Origin: Phycisphaerales bacterium
Lineage (GTDB): Bacteria > Planctomycetota > Phycisphaerae > Phycisphaerales > UBA1924
Assembly: GCA_019744815.1 (NCBI GenBank)
Contig: JAIEUA010000001.1
Span: 416,041 to 480,040 of the forward strand
Length of the DNA stretch: 64,000 nt
Direction: 5' to 3'
The notes beneath the pieces are model-generated. The model did no database searches, was not told the DNA's origin, and saw only the letters and a program-made list of their open reading frames with translations. Made by a program: the position numbers and the translations under genes. Numbering within the stretch: position 1 is the first letter of the stretch; each line of letters begins with the position of its first letter. Shown in pieces: positions 1-9,847 of this stretch.

Positions 1-595
1 CACGCGAGACGGTCGCGGGCATGGACACGTCGCCGGCGTTCAGCGTGTAGGTGTCGAGCCCGATGCCGATCGGGTTGCTGAACGCGCCGGAATCGAGCGT
101 GGCTCGGACGGAGGCCCGCGCGGCGAGGGGACTGGCGGCGAAGCTGATGCTGCGCGAGACGCTGCCGTCGGCGATGAGGGTGAAGCGGACTTGCACGGGT
201 GTGCCGTTGGGCGCACCGGCTTTCTGGAACGTCAATCGATCGGTGAACTGGGTCTGGGGAGAGGTGTCGACTCCGGCGATGGCGCCGTTGGGGGATGAGG
301 ACGACGTGGACACCGCGGCGTTGGCCTGGACCTCGAGCAAGGAGTACGCCGCGCTGCCGCTCAGGCTTGAGGAGGAGCTGACGCCCCCGATGCTGTTGGA
401 CCCGCCGTTGGAGAGCGGGACGATGCCGGCGGCGATCAAGCCGCTGTCGACGGTCTTCTCGCCGAGGGTGCCGACGGGCAGGCCGGACATTGTGAAGACG
501 CAGCGGCCGCGGGTGCGCAGGCTGCAGGTCTGAGCGAGCAAGGGCGTCGAAACAAGACAGACGCCGACGAGTGCGATCGGGAACGCAGAGCGCAT
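1..595 (-). CDS. Secreted protein of unknown function, C-terminus beyond the window
   Basis: About 198 codons are visible; the gene runs off the left edge, so its tail cannot be seen. It starts at an ATG with GGAG upstream (ccgttGGAGatctccctgATG). Residues 1-22 form a signal peptide (MRSAFPIALVG...STPLLAQ). The mature part is Ser/Gly/Ala rich (a run of SSSSPN near residue 100) and contains the phrase GTPVQVRFTLIADG. A very similar phrase, GTPVQVRVSWAAKG, occurs in the dockerin protein at 9943-11298, which also has the same low-complexity Ser/Ala start, so the two are probably paralogues. By that analogy the missing end may carry a dockerin-like tail; this is inference. It lies 66 bp downstream of the larger minus-strand gene ending at 662 and may be read with it. 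Confidence 0.75.
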   Translation of the reverse strand, partial: MRSAFPIALVGVCLVSTPLLAQTCSLRTRGRCVFTMSGLPVGTLGEKTVDSGLIAAGIVPLSNGGSNSIGGVSSSSSLSGSAAYSLLEVQANAAVSTSSSSPNGAIAGVDTSPQTQFTDRLTFQKAGAPNGTPVQVRFTLIADGSVSRSISFAASPLAARASVRATLDSGAFSNPIGIGLDTYTLNAGDVSMPATVSR

Positions 596-661
596 CAGGG
601 AGATCTCCAACGGACGGTTGTCAGGGCGACGTGAGTCTTGGGCTTGTTGGTTGCTGCGGAG

Positions 662-3307
662 TTAGGGGCAGAGCAGGGCGTCGTAGGCGACCGCGAAGAG
701 CGAGAAATCTGCGTCGTCGACGAAGCCGTCGGCGGTGAGATCGGCGGGGCACAAAGGGGGCATCGATGGTCCCGCGCAATCGTGAACCCTGTAGGCGATA
801 GCGAAAAACTGGAAATCCAGATCATCGACTATTGCGTCGTGGTTGAGATCAGCCGGGCAGACAGGTCGCACCGCGGTCAACTCGGCATTCTCGCTTGGAC
901 CGGAGCCACATGCCGTCGAAAGTACGAGGTGATAGAGACCGGAATCAGAAATCTGAGCCCCGGCGATCGTGAGGCTAAGGGGTTTCTGATCGGACGGGAG
1001 ATCGAGACGGCCGAAGGCACCCGACACGATGCCCCCTCCGAAGGAGGCACCATTCGAGCCGTTGACAAGGCTGGCACCGTTGCGATACCACTGGAAAGTC
1101 AAACCGGATTGTCCATAAACGGGAACCGCTTGCAGGACAACCGTTCCGCCGGGAACAAACGACGTAGACGTCGGGTGTGATGCAAAGATGGGGACTCCGC
1201 TCGAAGAGAACCTAGCGAAGTAGTTCGACACAATTGCACCAGCAGATAAGAAACGCCCACCTACAAAGAGCGTTCCGTCGGGGGATGTTGTGAGTGCGTT
1301 CACTACGTCACTCACGCCCGATCCGATTGGGGACCAAGCGATTCCATTCCAACGCGCAAGGAACTTGACCAGCGTCCCGTTGATGGTCGTGAAGTTTCCT
1401 CCTGCGATCAGACTTCCATCCGAATGAACGGCCAGGGCATTGACAACGCCCCCCGGCCCGGTTCCGAGTGGACTCCAGGAAGATCCATTCCAGCGGGCGG
1501 CGGAGTACATCGGGCTCACTCCGGAATACTGAAAAGTTCCCGCCGCGACCAGATCGCCGTTGGGCATGTTGGCCAACGCCCGGACCGATTCCCCAAGCCC
1601 CGCACCGAGTGGCGACCAAGAAACTCCGTTCCACTTCGCGATTCGATACGCGGCAACTCCGCCGGCGGAAGAGAATGATCCGCCGGCGATCAGCGTTCCG
1701 TCTGGTCTCACGATCAAAGCGTCGACGGATCCGTTGAACCCGGCTCCCAGCGGACTCCAAGCCTTTCCGTTCCATCTCGCGATGTTGTTAACGCGAAGGC
1801 TGCCGATCGAGAGGAAGCTACCTCCCGCGACAACGTCGCCGTTTGGAAGGATTGCGAGTGCGTTCACTGCACCTTGTATCCCCGCACCCAAACCAAGCCA
1901 CTGAGTTCCCGACCAACTCGCAACGCCCTCAGTTGGGTTGGTGCCCAAGGCCCTGAATGCGCCTCCTGCCAGGAGTGTGTTTTGTGGTCCAGTGACAAGC
2001 ACATTGACTCGGCCGTCCAAACCACTTCCGAGTGGCTGCCAGGCAGCTCCGTCCCATTCAGCGACGTGATTCCCCGGCAAATCGGCATCGGTAAAGAAGT
2101 CGCCGCCTGCAACGATTCTTCCATTGCTGAGCGTTGCGAGTGAATATATCGGATCAGTCACACCTGGTCCTACCGGAGACCAACGGACTCCATTCCAGCG
2201 AGCAAGTCGATTCACATTGACCCCGCCGGCCGTCGTAAAAAATCCGCCGACGAGAAGATCGCCTTTTGAAGTGACCAGCAAACTTGCGACATCGCTGTTT
2301 GTGCCCGATCCAAGACTCGACCACTCGATTCCGTTCCAGCGTGCGAGTCTGTTGGCGTTCACGAGTCCGGGTATAGACGTGAACGCGCCCCCCACAACCA
2401 CATCTCCATTCGGCATTATCGCAAGCCGACCTGCTCCATATCCGATTCCTCCACCCAGTGCTGACCAGCGGATTCCGTCCCACCGGGCGATTGCATTCAC
2501 AAAAGTCCCGCCTGCCGTCGTAAAGGCACCACTCGCGATGAGATCGCCATTGGGCGCCAGAGCAAGAGAGGTCACGGCCGAGTCCATTCCGGTTCCTAGC
2601 GGCAACCAAGCCGAGCCATTCCACGTTGCGATGCACTTCAGACCAAGCGTCGAGAAACTTCCGCCCGCAACAAGGTTTCCGTTTCGTAGGACCACCAGCG
2701 AATAGACCTCGTCGGACAGTCCTGTTCCTAGGGGCGACCATGTTTCGCCATTCCACCGGGCGATGTTCCTGGCCTCCACGCTGCCGGCTCTTGTAAAGTT
2801 GCCTGCGGCAACCAAATCTCCGCTTGGAAGTATCGCCAAGTCGTTCACTCGACCGTTCATTCCACCTGCGAGCGAGGACCAAGCGGTCCCGTTCCAACGC
2901 GCGACGTAGTTCACAACAGTTGAGTCACCAGCGAGCGTGAAGGATCCACCCGCGATCAGCTCGCCGTTTCCGAGAACTGCGAGACATCGAACACTCCCGA
3001 CGAGTCCAGAACCAAGATCGCGCCAAGTACCGGCTTCCCTGTCCAAGATCGCGATGTTGCGAGATTTCCCCGATCCGGCTGACGAAAAGAACCCCCCCAC
3101 AACGATCTGTGAAGGCTTACCACCAGGTCCATCGGGATCCCATGTCGCCATCGCCGCAATCCAACCGCTCGAGATTCCGAGCGGTCCGTGACCAGCGAGC
3201 CAGTTCATGCATTGGGCGCGACAGATCGCTGGAATGCCTAACGCAAGCAGGGCGAGTACCTGCCATCGAACCGGTGCTAGCAGATTGGCAACAGAATGAC
3301 GCGTCAA
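662..3307 (-). CDS. Secreted propeller-repeat protein with Ig-like domain and dockerin-like tail
   Basis: Predicted surface protein. About 13 imperfect repeats of ~50 residues fill residues ~60-690, each with a core like LARWNGxxWSPLGxG followed by LPNGDLVAGGxF; this resembles delta-60 or kelch-type beta-propeller blades. An Ig-like segment follows (GLTFQWYRNG, residues ~725-815), then the ~65-residue tail with two calcium-loop motifs (DLNHDAIVDDLD and DLTADGFVDDAD) and four cysteines, ending ALLCP. The start is uncertain: no ATG precedes the signal peptide. The TTG at 3307 gives a normal leader (LTRHSVANLL...ICRA-Q); the frame stays open to a TTG at 3394, which would give an overlong n-region. 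Unlike the other dockerin proteins with an Ig-like domain, its first calcium loop has no extra Cys. Ligand and function are unknown. Confidence 0.85.
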   Translation of the reverse strand: MTRHSVANLLAPVRWQVLALLALGIPAICRAQCMNWLAGHGPLGISSGWIAAMATWDPDGPGGKPSQIVVGGFFSSAGSGKSRNIAILDREAGTWRDLGSGLVGSVRCLAVLGNGELIAGGSFTLAGDSTVVNYVARWNGTAWSSLAGGMNGRVNDLAILPSGDLVAAGNFTRAGSVEARNIARWNGETWSPLGTGLSDEVYSLVVLRNGNLVAGGSFSTLGLKCIATWNGSAWLPLGTGMDSAVTSLALAPNGDLIASGAFTTAGGTFVNAIARWDGIRWSALGGGIGYGAGRLAIMPNGDVVVGGAFTSIPGLVNANRLARWNGIEWSSLGSGTNSDVASLLVTSKGDLLVGGFFTTAGGVNVNRLARWNGVRWSPVGPGVTDPIYSLATLSNGRIVAGGDFFTDADLPGNHVAEWDGAAWQPLGSGLDGRVNVLVTGPQNTLLAGGAFRALGTNPTEGVASWSGTQWLGLGAGIQGAVNALAILPNGDVVAGGSFLSIGSLRVNNIARWNGKAWSPLGAGFNGSVDALIVRPDGTLIAGGSFSSAGGVAAYRIAKWNGVSWSPLGAGLGESVRALANMPNGDLVAAGTFQYSGVSPMYSAARWNGSSWSPLGTGPGGVVNALAVHSDGSLIAGGNFTTINGTLVKFLARWNGIAWSPIGSGVSDVVNALTTSPDGTLFVGGRFLSAGAIVSNYFARFSSSGVPIFASHPTSTSFVPGGTVVLQAVPVYGQSGLTFQWYRNGASLVNGSNGASFGGGIVSGAFGRLDLPSDQKPLSLTIAGAQISDSGLYHLVLSTACGSGPSENAELTAVRPVCPADLNHDAIVDDLDFQFFAIAYRVHDCAGPSMPPLCPADLTADGFVDDADFSLFAVAYDALLCP

Positions 3308-3573
3308 TTGTGGCTCAAGGTCAGCTCTGTCCGAAAAGGCCAATCGGAGGAAGAGCAGGAGTTGTTTGGGTGGACCACTGATACATAGCCACAAGCCTAC
3401 TGGCCTTCACGACGTACCGCAAGCGAATCCGGGATGTTCCGATGCCGCATTGACGAGGTCAGCAGTGCAAGGGCCGGAAACCACGACGTGACTGCGTGTA
3501 TTGGCCTTCGCTCGGCTCCGGATTCCTATAGTCGCTCCCGCTCGCCGCGAGGCCGTTTCAGGCTCCGGCGGGC

Positions 3574-5163
3574 ATGTCTAGAAAGGATGCACCAGTGGCC
3601 GAGCGGCACTTTGACGTTGTGGTGATTGGCGGCGGACCCGGCGGCTATGTCGGGGCGATCCGGGCGGCGCAGCTCGGGTACAAGACGGCGGTCATCGAGC
3701 GCGACAAGCTCGGCGGCGTGTGCCTCAACTGGGGCTGCATCCCCAGCAAGGCGCTGCTCGCCAACGCGGAACTCATGGAGAAGCTCCAGGAGCGCGAGGC
3801 GTGGGGCCTTCAGATCCAGGGCGATGTGAAGTTCGACTGGACCAAGACCATCGGACGCTCGCGCGATGTCGCGAGCAAGCTCAACAAGGGTGTTGAGTTC
3901 CTGATGAAGAAGAACAAGATCGAGTTCATCAAGGGCAACGCGAAGATTGTCGCGGCGGCGAAGCCCGGGGCCCGCGGGCCGCAGAACGCGGTGAAGATCC
4001 AGGTGCAGGAATGCACGGTGCAGGATCAGTTGACCAGCGCGCCCGCCACGCCCGGCGCGGTGAAGGAGACGATCACGGCGACCCACGTCGTCGTCGCCAC
4101 CGGCTCGGTCGCGCGCGACCTGCCCTTCGCGAAGTTCGACGGCGACAAGATCTGGGGCGCCCGCGAGGCGATGTTCAACAAGGCGCAGCCCAAGAGTTTG
4201 ATTGTCGTCGGCGCCGGCGCGATCGGCATGGAGTTTGGATACTTCTATCACACGTTCGGGACCAAGGTGACGGTCATCGAGATGATGCCGCGGATCTTGC
4301 CCGTCGAGGACGACGACGTGTGCGTCGCGATGGAGAAGGTGTTCAAGAAGCACGGCATGGAGATCAAGACCTCCACCGGCGTGACGAACATCGAGAAGAC
4401 CGCGACGGGTGTCAAGGTGACTGTCGCGCCGATGGTGAACGGCAAGGCGGATGAATCCAAGAAGGAAACGCTCGAGGCTGAGAAGGTGCTGCTGGCGATC
4501 GGCGTGAAGGGCCGCTTCGATGGGCTGTTCGACGCGTCGCTGGGGCTTGAGACGTTCAAGGATCACATTAAGACTGATTACGACGCGAGCAAGCCCGAGC
4601 CGCGGGCGATCGATTACAAGACAAATCTGCCTGGGATTTACGCGATCGGCGACGTGATCGGTCCGCCGTGGCTCGCGCACGTGGCGGGCGAAGAGGCGAT
4701 CATCTGCGTCGAGCGCCTCGCCTGGCGCGACGGCAAGCTGGAGCACGGCAAGAAGCTCCACGAGCCCATCCCGATCGACTACACCGTCATTCCCGGCTGC
4801 ACCTACTGCCACCCGCAGGTGGCCAGCGTCGGTTTCACCGAGCGTGCCCTCAAGGAACGCGGCCTGGTGAAGGGCAAGGACTACGACACCGGCACGTTCC
4901 CGTTCAGCGCGCTGGGCAAGGCGATCGCGACGCGTCACACCGACGGCTTCTGCAAGATCATCCGTGGTTTGCCCCGGGGCGAGATCCTCGGCGCGCACAT
5001 CATGGGCGATCAGGCGACGGAGCTGATCGCCGAGCTGTCGCTGGCGCGGCGGCTGGAAGCGACCAGCGAGGAACTCATCTGCACGATCCATGCGCATCCG
5101 ACGATGCACGAGAGCGTGCACGAGGCGGCGCTGGCGAGTGAGGGGCGGGTTATCAACTCCTGA
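3574..5163 (+). CDS. lpdA: Dihydrolipoyl dehydrogenase (E3 of 2-oxoacid dehydrogenase complexes)
   Basis: FAD-dependent disulfide reductase that reoxidises dihydrolipoyl groups with NAD+ in pyruvate/2-oxoglutarate dehydrogenase or glycine cleavage complexes; cytoplasmic. The FAD dinucleotide fold is GGGPGG at residues 19-24; the redox disulfide is C50/C55 in GGVCLNWGCIPSK; the NAD fold is VVGAGAIGMEFG near 211-222; the C-terminal active-site HAHPTMHE is near 506-513. At 529 residues it is longer than the usual 460-480, with insertions near residues 130-160 and around the second Rossmann domain. The ATG at 3574 has a poor ribosome site. A GTG at 3595, preceded by AAAGGA, is a good alternative start that loses only seven residues. 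No E1 or E2 gene is adjacent, so it stands alone between secreted-protein genes. It is also recorded as the only housekeeping enzyme in the left part of the window. Confidence 0.95.
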   Translation: MSRKDAPVAERHFDVVVIGGGPGGYVGAIRAAQLGYKTAVIERDKLGGVCLNWGCIPSKALLANAELMEKLQEREAWGLQIQGDVKFDWTKTIGRSRDVASKLNKGVEFLMKKNKIEFIKGNAKIVAAAKPGARGPQNAVKIQVQECTVQDQLTSAPATPGAVKETITATHVVVATGSVARDLPFAKFDGDKIWGAREAMFNKAQPKSLIVVGAGAIGMEFGYFYHTFGTKVTVIEMMPRILPVEDDDVCVAMEKVFKKHGMEIKTSTGVTNIEKTATGVKVTVAPMVNGKADESKKETLEAEKVLLAIGVKGRFDGLFDASLGLETFKDHIKTDYDASKPEPRAIDYKTNLPGIYAIGDVIGPPWLAHVAGEEAIICVERLAWRDGKLEHGKKLHEPIPIDYTVIPGCTYCHPQVASVGFTERALKERGLVKGKDYDTGTFPFSALGKAIATRHTDGFCKIIRGLPRGEILGAHIMGDQATELIAELSLARRLEATSEELICTIHAHPTMHESVHEAALASEGRVINS

Positions 5164-5405
5164 TGGGGTTTTCGCGCGACGATTCCTCTAGTTTCTCGGC
5201 ATTGCGATCTGTTTCTGCTGCAAAGGCCAAGCGCTCAAGTACTTGCGAGAGACACCAGCGTCAGGACGGCGCTTTTTTCATCATTACTCAAGCTATGATC
5301 TTGGGGCATGACATCGCGCAGCAACTCCTGTGCGTCGTCAGTTGTGGTACTCTCTCAGCGCTGTGCCGCACCCAAAGGGGTTCGCACAACCAGAGGGAGG
5401 GATAC

Positions 5406-7346
5406 ATGTTGGATTATTCATTCGTCGGACCGATCCATGTCCACAAAACCACTCGGTGGATCGCGGCGATTGTGTTGTCGATGTTGAGCCTGACAACACG
5501 AGTATCAGCGCAGACCAAGATCATGTGTCTCGGCGACTCGATAACCGAGGGGTTCGGCGGATGGGCGTCGTATCGCTATCCGCTCTGGTTCGATCTCCGC
5601 TCGCACGGTTTTTCTGTATCGTTCGTGGGGCCGTGGACCGGATACCACCTTTCGTCTGGCGGTCCAGATACGAACGGGTTCTACCCTAAATATCTGACTG
5701 AGTTTGACAGGGATCATGCCGGGTACTCCGGTTGGCGCACTGATCAGGTTGCAGCGGTCGCGGTCGATTTGGCTACGACGTACAAGCCCGACGTGGTGCT
5801 GGTCCATTTGGGAACGAACGATATTGGGCAGCAATTGGCTGCGGGGGTAGACAATGCCGACGCAAATCTTCGCGTGATCATCAGCCGGCTTCGGTCTGTT
5901 CGGCCATCGGTGACAATCTTGCTAGCAAAGATCATTCCGCGGTCTCCATCGCAGCCGAGTTCCGCGTTTGTTGTCCCATTGAATTTGCGAGTGCAGGCTA
6001 TCGCCAATGAGATGAACACCAGTGCTTCAAGGGTCATTGCTGTGGATCAGTTCACTGGGTTTGACCTCGCGACAATGATACAGATTGACGGTCTGCACCC
6101 GAATACTGCGGGCGAGCAAAGAATTGCCGACGTTTGGCGGCAAGAACTTACGGCATTGATTCCGAACGACGATTCTTGCAAGATCAACGGCAAGAGTCCG
6201 ACGGCAAATTCACTCGTAGCACTCTATACGTTCGACGACGGAACGCTTCGCGACGTGTCATCGTCGGACAACAAGATGTGTCGCGGGCTTGGAAACCCGA
6301 CCATCGTGCCTTCGGGATATCAGGGTTCAGGGATGTTCTTCGACGGTGCTTCGTACCTGCGGTCTGATGTCCTTATTCATCCCTCGGTGAGGCCCCAGTT
6401 GACTATGGGAGCGTGGGTCCGACTCACCAATACAGCAGTGTCATCGACGTTGTTCAGTCATGACAACGGTGGATTCGACCGTACTGTTGCGATCGACAAT
6501 CGCGGTGGCGGTACCGGATGGTCCGCGTTTGCGGGCAGCGGAGGCGGAGTCGGTGGTACCGGCGTGCTCGGCTTTCTGCCTGCTGTTTCCGCGCAGTGGC
6601 AGTTCGTTGCCACGGTGTATGACGCTGTCAATCAAAAGGTCAGGCTCTATGTTGACGGCGTTGTCCGTGAGTCCAGTGGTAATCCCGGGAGCTCTGCTTG
6701 CGGACAGAATCTGTTCATCGGCAAAGAGCCGTTCTGCAATGGCAGTTCGTGTGCAGGCACTCCGAACGCCAGTTGCACGCTCAGTGGTACTGTTGATAAC
6801 GTATTCGTTATGTCAGAGGCTCTCAGTGTTACACGTCTTGACGAGATACGAACGTTTGGGTATCGCCGAATCCCAACGTGTGCGACGATCTTTCGTCAGC
6901 CAGTTTGCGTTTCAGCGTGCTCTGGGCGTCCCGCAATTGTTTCGATTGACGCGGGAGGATCGGGCGGCGTGTTCTTCCAATGGCGAAAAGACGGGGTTCC
7001 GATTTCGCTGGGGTCAACTGGGAATCCATCGGCATCAACTGCAGTCCTCGAGTTCGAAACGGTTAGCCTGCTGGATCGCGGGTCCTACGACTGCGTAGTG
7101 TCAAGTGGGTGCGGAGAAGTGATCAGCAATGCTGTGAGCCTCGAGGTGTGCGCGGGCGATCTGGATTGCGATGGGCAGGTTAACGACGCTGACTTCCAAG
7201 GCTTCGCTGTCGCATACGACCTCCTCGACTGCGCCGACGCGGCCATGCCCGCAAGCTGCCCGGCAGACCTAAACCGCGACGGCTTTGTAGACGACCTGGA
7301 CTTTCAGGTTTTCGCTGTGGCGTACGACGTGCTGCTGTGTCCGTAG
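5406..7346 (+). CDS. Secreted SGNH/GDSL hydrolase with LamG-like, Ig-like and dockerin-like modules
   Basis: Predicted extracellular esterase or carbohydrate deacetylase. The ATG at 5406 follows GGAGGG and opens a signal peptide ending VSAQ (residue 36). SGNH blocks are GDSIT (Ser45 the likely nucleophile), LGTNDIG (block III) and DGLHPN (block V, Asp/His), spanning roughly residues 38-235. A LamG/concanavalin-like jelly roll follows (LVALYTFDDG to GTVDNVFVMSEALS, ~255-460), then an Ig-like domain (GGVFFQWRKDGVPIS, ~480-580), then the dockerin-like tail. The first calcium loop reads DLDCDGQVNDAD: it has the extra Cys seen in Ig-linked tails, and Asn in place of one Asp. It ends VLLCP. The open frame extends upstream to 5163, but that stretch has no signal peptide and no ribosome site. 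Substrate is unknown; the LamG and Ig modules suggest a polysaccharide. Confidence 0.9.
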   Translation: MLDYSFVGPIHVHKTTRWIAAIVLSMLSLTTRVSAQTKIMCLGDSITEGFGGWASYRYPLWFDLRSHGFSVSFVGPWTGYHLSSGGPDTNGFYPKYLTEFDRDHAGYSGWRTDQVAAVAVDLATTYKPDVVLVHLGTNDIGQQLAAGVDNADANLRVIISRLRSVRPSVTILLAKIIPRSPSQPSSAFVVPLNLRVQAIANEMNTSASRVIAVDQFTGFDLATMIQIDGLHPNTAGEQRIADVWRQELTALIPNDDSCKINGKSPTANSLVALYTFDDGTLRDVSSSDNKMCRGLGNPTIVPSGYQGSGMFFDGASYLRSDVLIHPSVRPQLTMGAWVRLTNTAVSSTLFSHDNGGFDRTVAIDNRGGGTGWSAFAGSGGGVGGTGVLGFLPAVSAQWQFVATVYDAVNQKVRLYVDGVVRESSGNPGSSACGQNLFIGKEPFCNGSSCAGTPNASCTLSGTVDNVFVMSEALSVTRLDEIRTFGYRRIPTCATIFRQPVCVSACSGRPAIVSIDAGGSGGVFFQWRKDGVPISLGSTGNPSASTAVLEFETVSLLDRGSYDCVVSSGCGEVISNAVSLEVCAGDLDCDGQVNDADFQGFAVAYDLLDCADAAMPASCPADLNRDGFVDDLDFQVFAVAYDVLLCP

Positions 7347-7480
7347 CGGTCGTTCAAGCGTCGATCGGCAGTTCGTTCTTTGGAGTCGTGGCTCCCCCGA
7401 TTACAATGCGGTCGACGGGATCGTGTTCGCGGCCGCTTGGTGTCTGCAGATGCGACCCCTTCGTGCGGAAGGAGCCAGAG

Positions 7481-8983
7481 GTGCGCCATCTGTTTCGCGT
7501 CGTTGCCTGTGGATCGCTGAGCGCGATGCTGGCGTCCTCCGCCCTCGCCGGCGGCGTCACCATTGTCACGCACGGCTTCAACGCCGATATGACGTGGGTG
7601 AATGCGATGGCGGATGCGATCGCGCGGCGGGCGGGTGGTGGGGCGGCGCCGGGCGTGAGTGTGACGCGGGTCAACTTGGTGGTCACGCAGGGGCCGAGCA
7701 GTCTGATCGTGACGCTCGTTCCTATCGCTGTCGCGCCGGAGGCGACGTTTACCACCGGCGAGTTCGTGGTCGGGCTGGACTGGACGGCGATCGATTCGTT
7801 TCAGCGTGGGCAGCCCGTGCCGCCGGATGTGGGTGAGGATTCGACGCCGACGCAGACGGTGGCGCAGGCTGTGTTCGCGTATCTGCAGACTTGGAGTTAT
7901 GGCGGGCGCTCGGTGCTGGCGCAGCCGTTTCATGTGATCGGGCACAGCCGCGGCGGGGCGTTGGTGGCGTCGCTGGCACGCACGATGGGCGAGAGCGGCG
8001 TGTGGGTTGATCAGTTGACCACGCTCGATCCGGTGCCGGTGTCGCTGTTTGGCGATGCCGCGGCTCGGGTCGTGAGCACCGTGGTCTTCGCGGACAACAT
8101 CTGGCAGAACGTCGCGCTGCCCAGCGGCTCAAGCCTTGCGGGTGCGTTCAACCAGCAGATGGGCAACCTCGGCTCGGGCAACCACAGCCTGATCCATACC
8201 TGGTATTACGGCACCATCGACCCGCTCGCGACCGGCGATGGCGAGTGCACCTCGTGCATCAATCCGGCGTGGTACACGACGGACGTGGACACCAAGCCGC
8301 GGGCGCAGAGCGGGTTCTGGTACTCGCGTCTCGCGGGATTGGCTGGGGGCGGCGACCGCACCGGAACGCAGGCGCGGGCCGGGCTGCTCAACACCCTCGG
8401 CGGCACGGCGGTCGTCGGGACCAACGGGCGGCTGTCGATCACGACCGCGCAGCCCGCGTGGCCGAATGTGTTCCAAGTGCAGACCGACAAGCGCACACTC
8501 GCGTTTGGCGAGTCGAACGCGACGGACTTCTTCTATCAGTCGACCGGCGCGGGCGTGCAGGTGTCGGTGTACGCGGACGACGATCGCAATCCGGCCACGG
8601 GCGGGACCCTGCTCGGCACCGCGTCGTTCGGCGCGGCGGCCGGTCCCACGTTTGCTTCGGTGCCGTGGACTGTCACGCCGGCGGCACGCGCGCAGCCGTA
8701 CAACATCTATGTTGCGATCACCGGCGCCGGTGGACGCACGCGGTTCGACTTTGATCCCGTCGGCGTCACCGTGACTCGCCCGCCCTGTCCGGCGGACTTC
8801 AACGCCGACGGCTTCGTGGATGACGCGGACTTTGTGCTCTTTGCCGCGGCGTACAACCTGCTCGACTGTGCCGACCCGGCGATGGCCGTGGGCTGTCCGA
8901 CGGACCTGAACCGAGATACGTTGGTGGATGATGCAGACTTCGTGATCTTCGCGGCGGCGTACGAGGCGCTCGTGTGCCCGTAG
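7481..8983 (+). CDS. Secreted alpha/beta-hydrolase (lipase-like) with dockerin-like tail
   Basis: Probable extracellular serine esterase/lipase. The nucleophile elbow is GHSRGG (Ser156), preceded by FHVI and followed by LTTLDPVPVSLFGD, typical of alpha/beta-hydrolase folds that carry the catalytic Asp after a beta strand. TIVTHGFNADMTWV near residue 30 resembles the oxyanion-hole region. The start is a GTG at 7481 with GGAG upstream, giving a leader VRHLFRVVACG...SSALAG; the frame also stays open to a GTG at 7337 that overlaps the previous gene and is unlikely. Residues ~330-435 form a beta-rich linker of unknown fold. The tail has two intact loops (DFNADGFVDDAD, DLNRDTLVDDAD) and four Cys, ending ALVCP. 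Substrate class cannot be told from sequence. Confidence 0.85.
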   Translation: MRHLFRVVACGSLSAMLASSALAGGVTIVTHGFNADMTWVNAMADAIARRAGGGAAPGVSVTRVNLVVTQGPSSLIVTLVPIAVAPEATFTTGEFVVGLDWTAIDSFQRGQPVPPDVGEDSTPTQTVAQAVFAYLQTWSYGGRSVLAQPFHVIGHSRGGALVASLARTMGESGVWVDQLTTLDPVPVSLFGDAAARVVSTVVFADNIWQNVALPSGSSLAGAFNQQMGNLGSGNHSLIHTWYYGTIDPLATGDGECTSCINPAWYTTDVDTKPRAQSGFWYSRLAGLAGGGDRTGTQARAGLLNTLGGTAVVGTNGRLSITTAQPAWPNVFQVQTDKRTLAFGESNATDFFYQSTGAGVQVSVYADDDRNPATGGTLLGTASFGAAAGPTFASVPWTVTPAARAQPYNIYVAITGAGGRTRFDFDPVGVTVTRPPCPADFNADGFVDDADFVLFAAAYNLLDCADPAMAVGCPTDLNRDTLVDDADFVIFAAAYEALVCP

Positions 8984-9035
8984 CGTGGCGCTGCTCCGTC
9001 ACGGGGGCGATCGATCCAGCACTTGTCACGGCTGG

Positions 9036-9041
9036 TAGTCT
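9036..9041 (+). promoter_or_regulatory. Candidate -10 box for a leaderless transcript (gene at 9048)
   Basis: TAGTCT ends 6 bp before the ATG, and the start has no Shine-Dalgarno sequence. TTGTCA at 9023-9028 precedes it by 7 bp, a spacing too short for a standard -35 but shared with the next gene. Confidence 0.4.
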
Positions 9042-9047
9042 GCAACG

Positions 9048-9847
9048 ATGAAGAAGAATGCGTGTGTTGGAGTCGGCCTGATCGCTTGGCTGCGCGGCGT
9101 TGCGATCGGCGGCGTGCTCGCGTTGGCGTCGCACGCGACGGCGCAGCCGATCCTGCTGACGTTCGAGGACTTCCCGTCGATGAGCAACGCGCCTGGCGCG
9201 GCGATCCCGGCGGCGTCGCGTTTGTCGGACTTTATCTCGCCACGCACGGCGTGCGGTTCTTCTCCGGCTCCGCGTTTGTGGCGGTGGTGAATCACGGCGC
9301 AAACACGCCGAGCGGCACGAACATCCTCGGCGGCTCGACGCTCGACGGCCGGCTGACGTATCAGAGCACGTTTCCAGTGCAGGCCGCGTTCTTTGATCCG
9401 ACCGGATCGGTGAAGTATGTGGTGAGCTCCGTCTCGGTCCGAGGCGATCTGCAGCCGATCCCCGGGAGCAAGACGCTCGAAGCCTACGACGTGAACGGGA
9501 ACCTCTTGGGCAGCGACACGCAACCCGACAGCAACCCCGCGCCGCTCGCGGTGAGCGCGGCGGGTATTCATCGGATCCGGATGTTCTCGCAGAGCGCGAC
9601 GGTGGGGTTTGATGATCTGCGGTTTGACACGCCCAAGCCGGCGACGGCGTGCCCGGGCGATCTCAACGGCGACACCGTTGTCGACGATGCCGACTTTCAG
9701 ATCTTCGCGGCGGCGTACAACATTCTTGATTGCGCCGATCCGGCGATGGCGCCGGGCTGTCCTTCGGATCAGAACCGCGACGGGTTGGTGGATGACGCCG
9801 ATTTCCTGTTGTTCGTCGTCGCGTACAACGCGGTGCTGTGCCCGTAG
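9048..9847 (+). pseudogene. Dockerin-bearing secreted protein broken by a one-base frameshift
   Basis: A signal peptide (MKKNACVGVGL...HATAQ) and LLTFEDFPSMSNAPGAAIPA are read from 9048. Coherent sequence (GVAFVGLYLATHGVRFFSGS, then a beta-rich domain to VGFDDLRFDTP) continues in a different frame to 9847. The frames meet near 9209-9216 in cccggcggcgtcgcg; one extra G there would give IPAGVAFVGL without a break. The C-terminal part keeps a complete dockerin-like tail (DLNGDTVVDDAD, DQNRDGLVDDAD, four Cys, ending VLCP). Either the gene is a recent pseudogene or the base was lost in sequencing or assembly. The start codon has no Shine-Dalgarno sequence but lies 6 bp after TAGTCT, as expected for a leaderless transcript. 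The beta domain resembles the jelly-roll type often paired with PEP-CTERM tails; function unknown. Confidence 0.8.
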
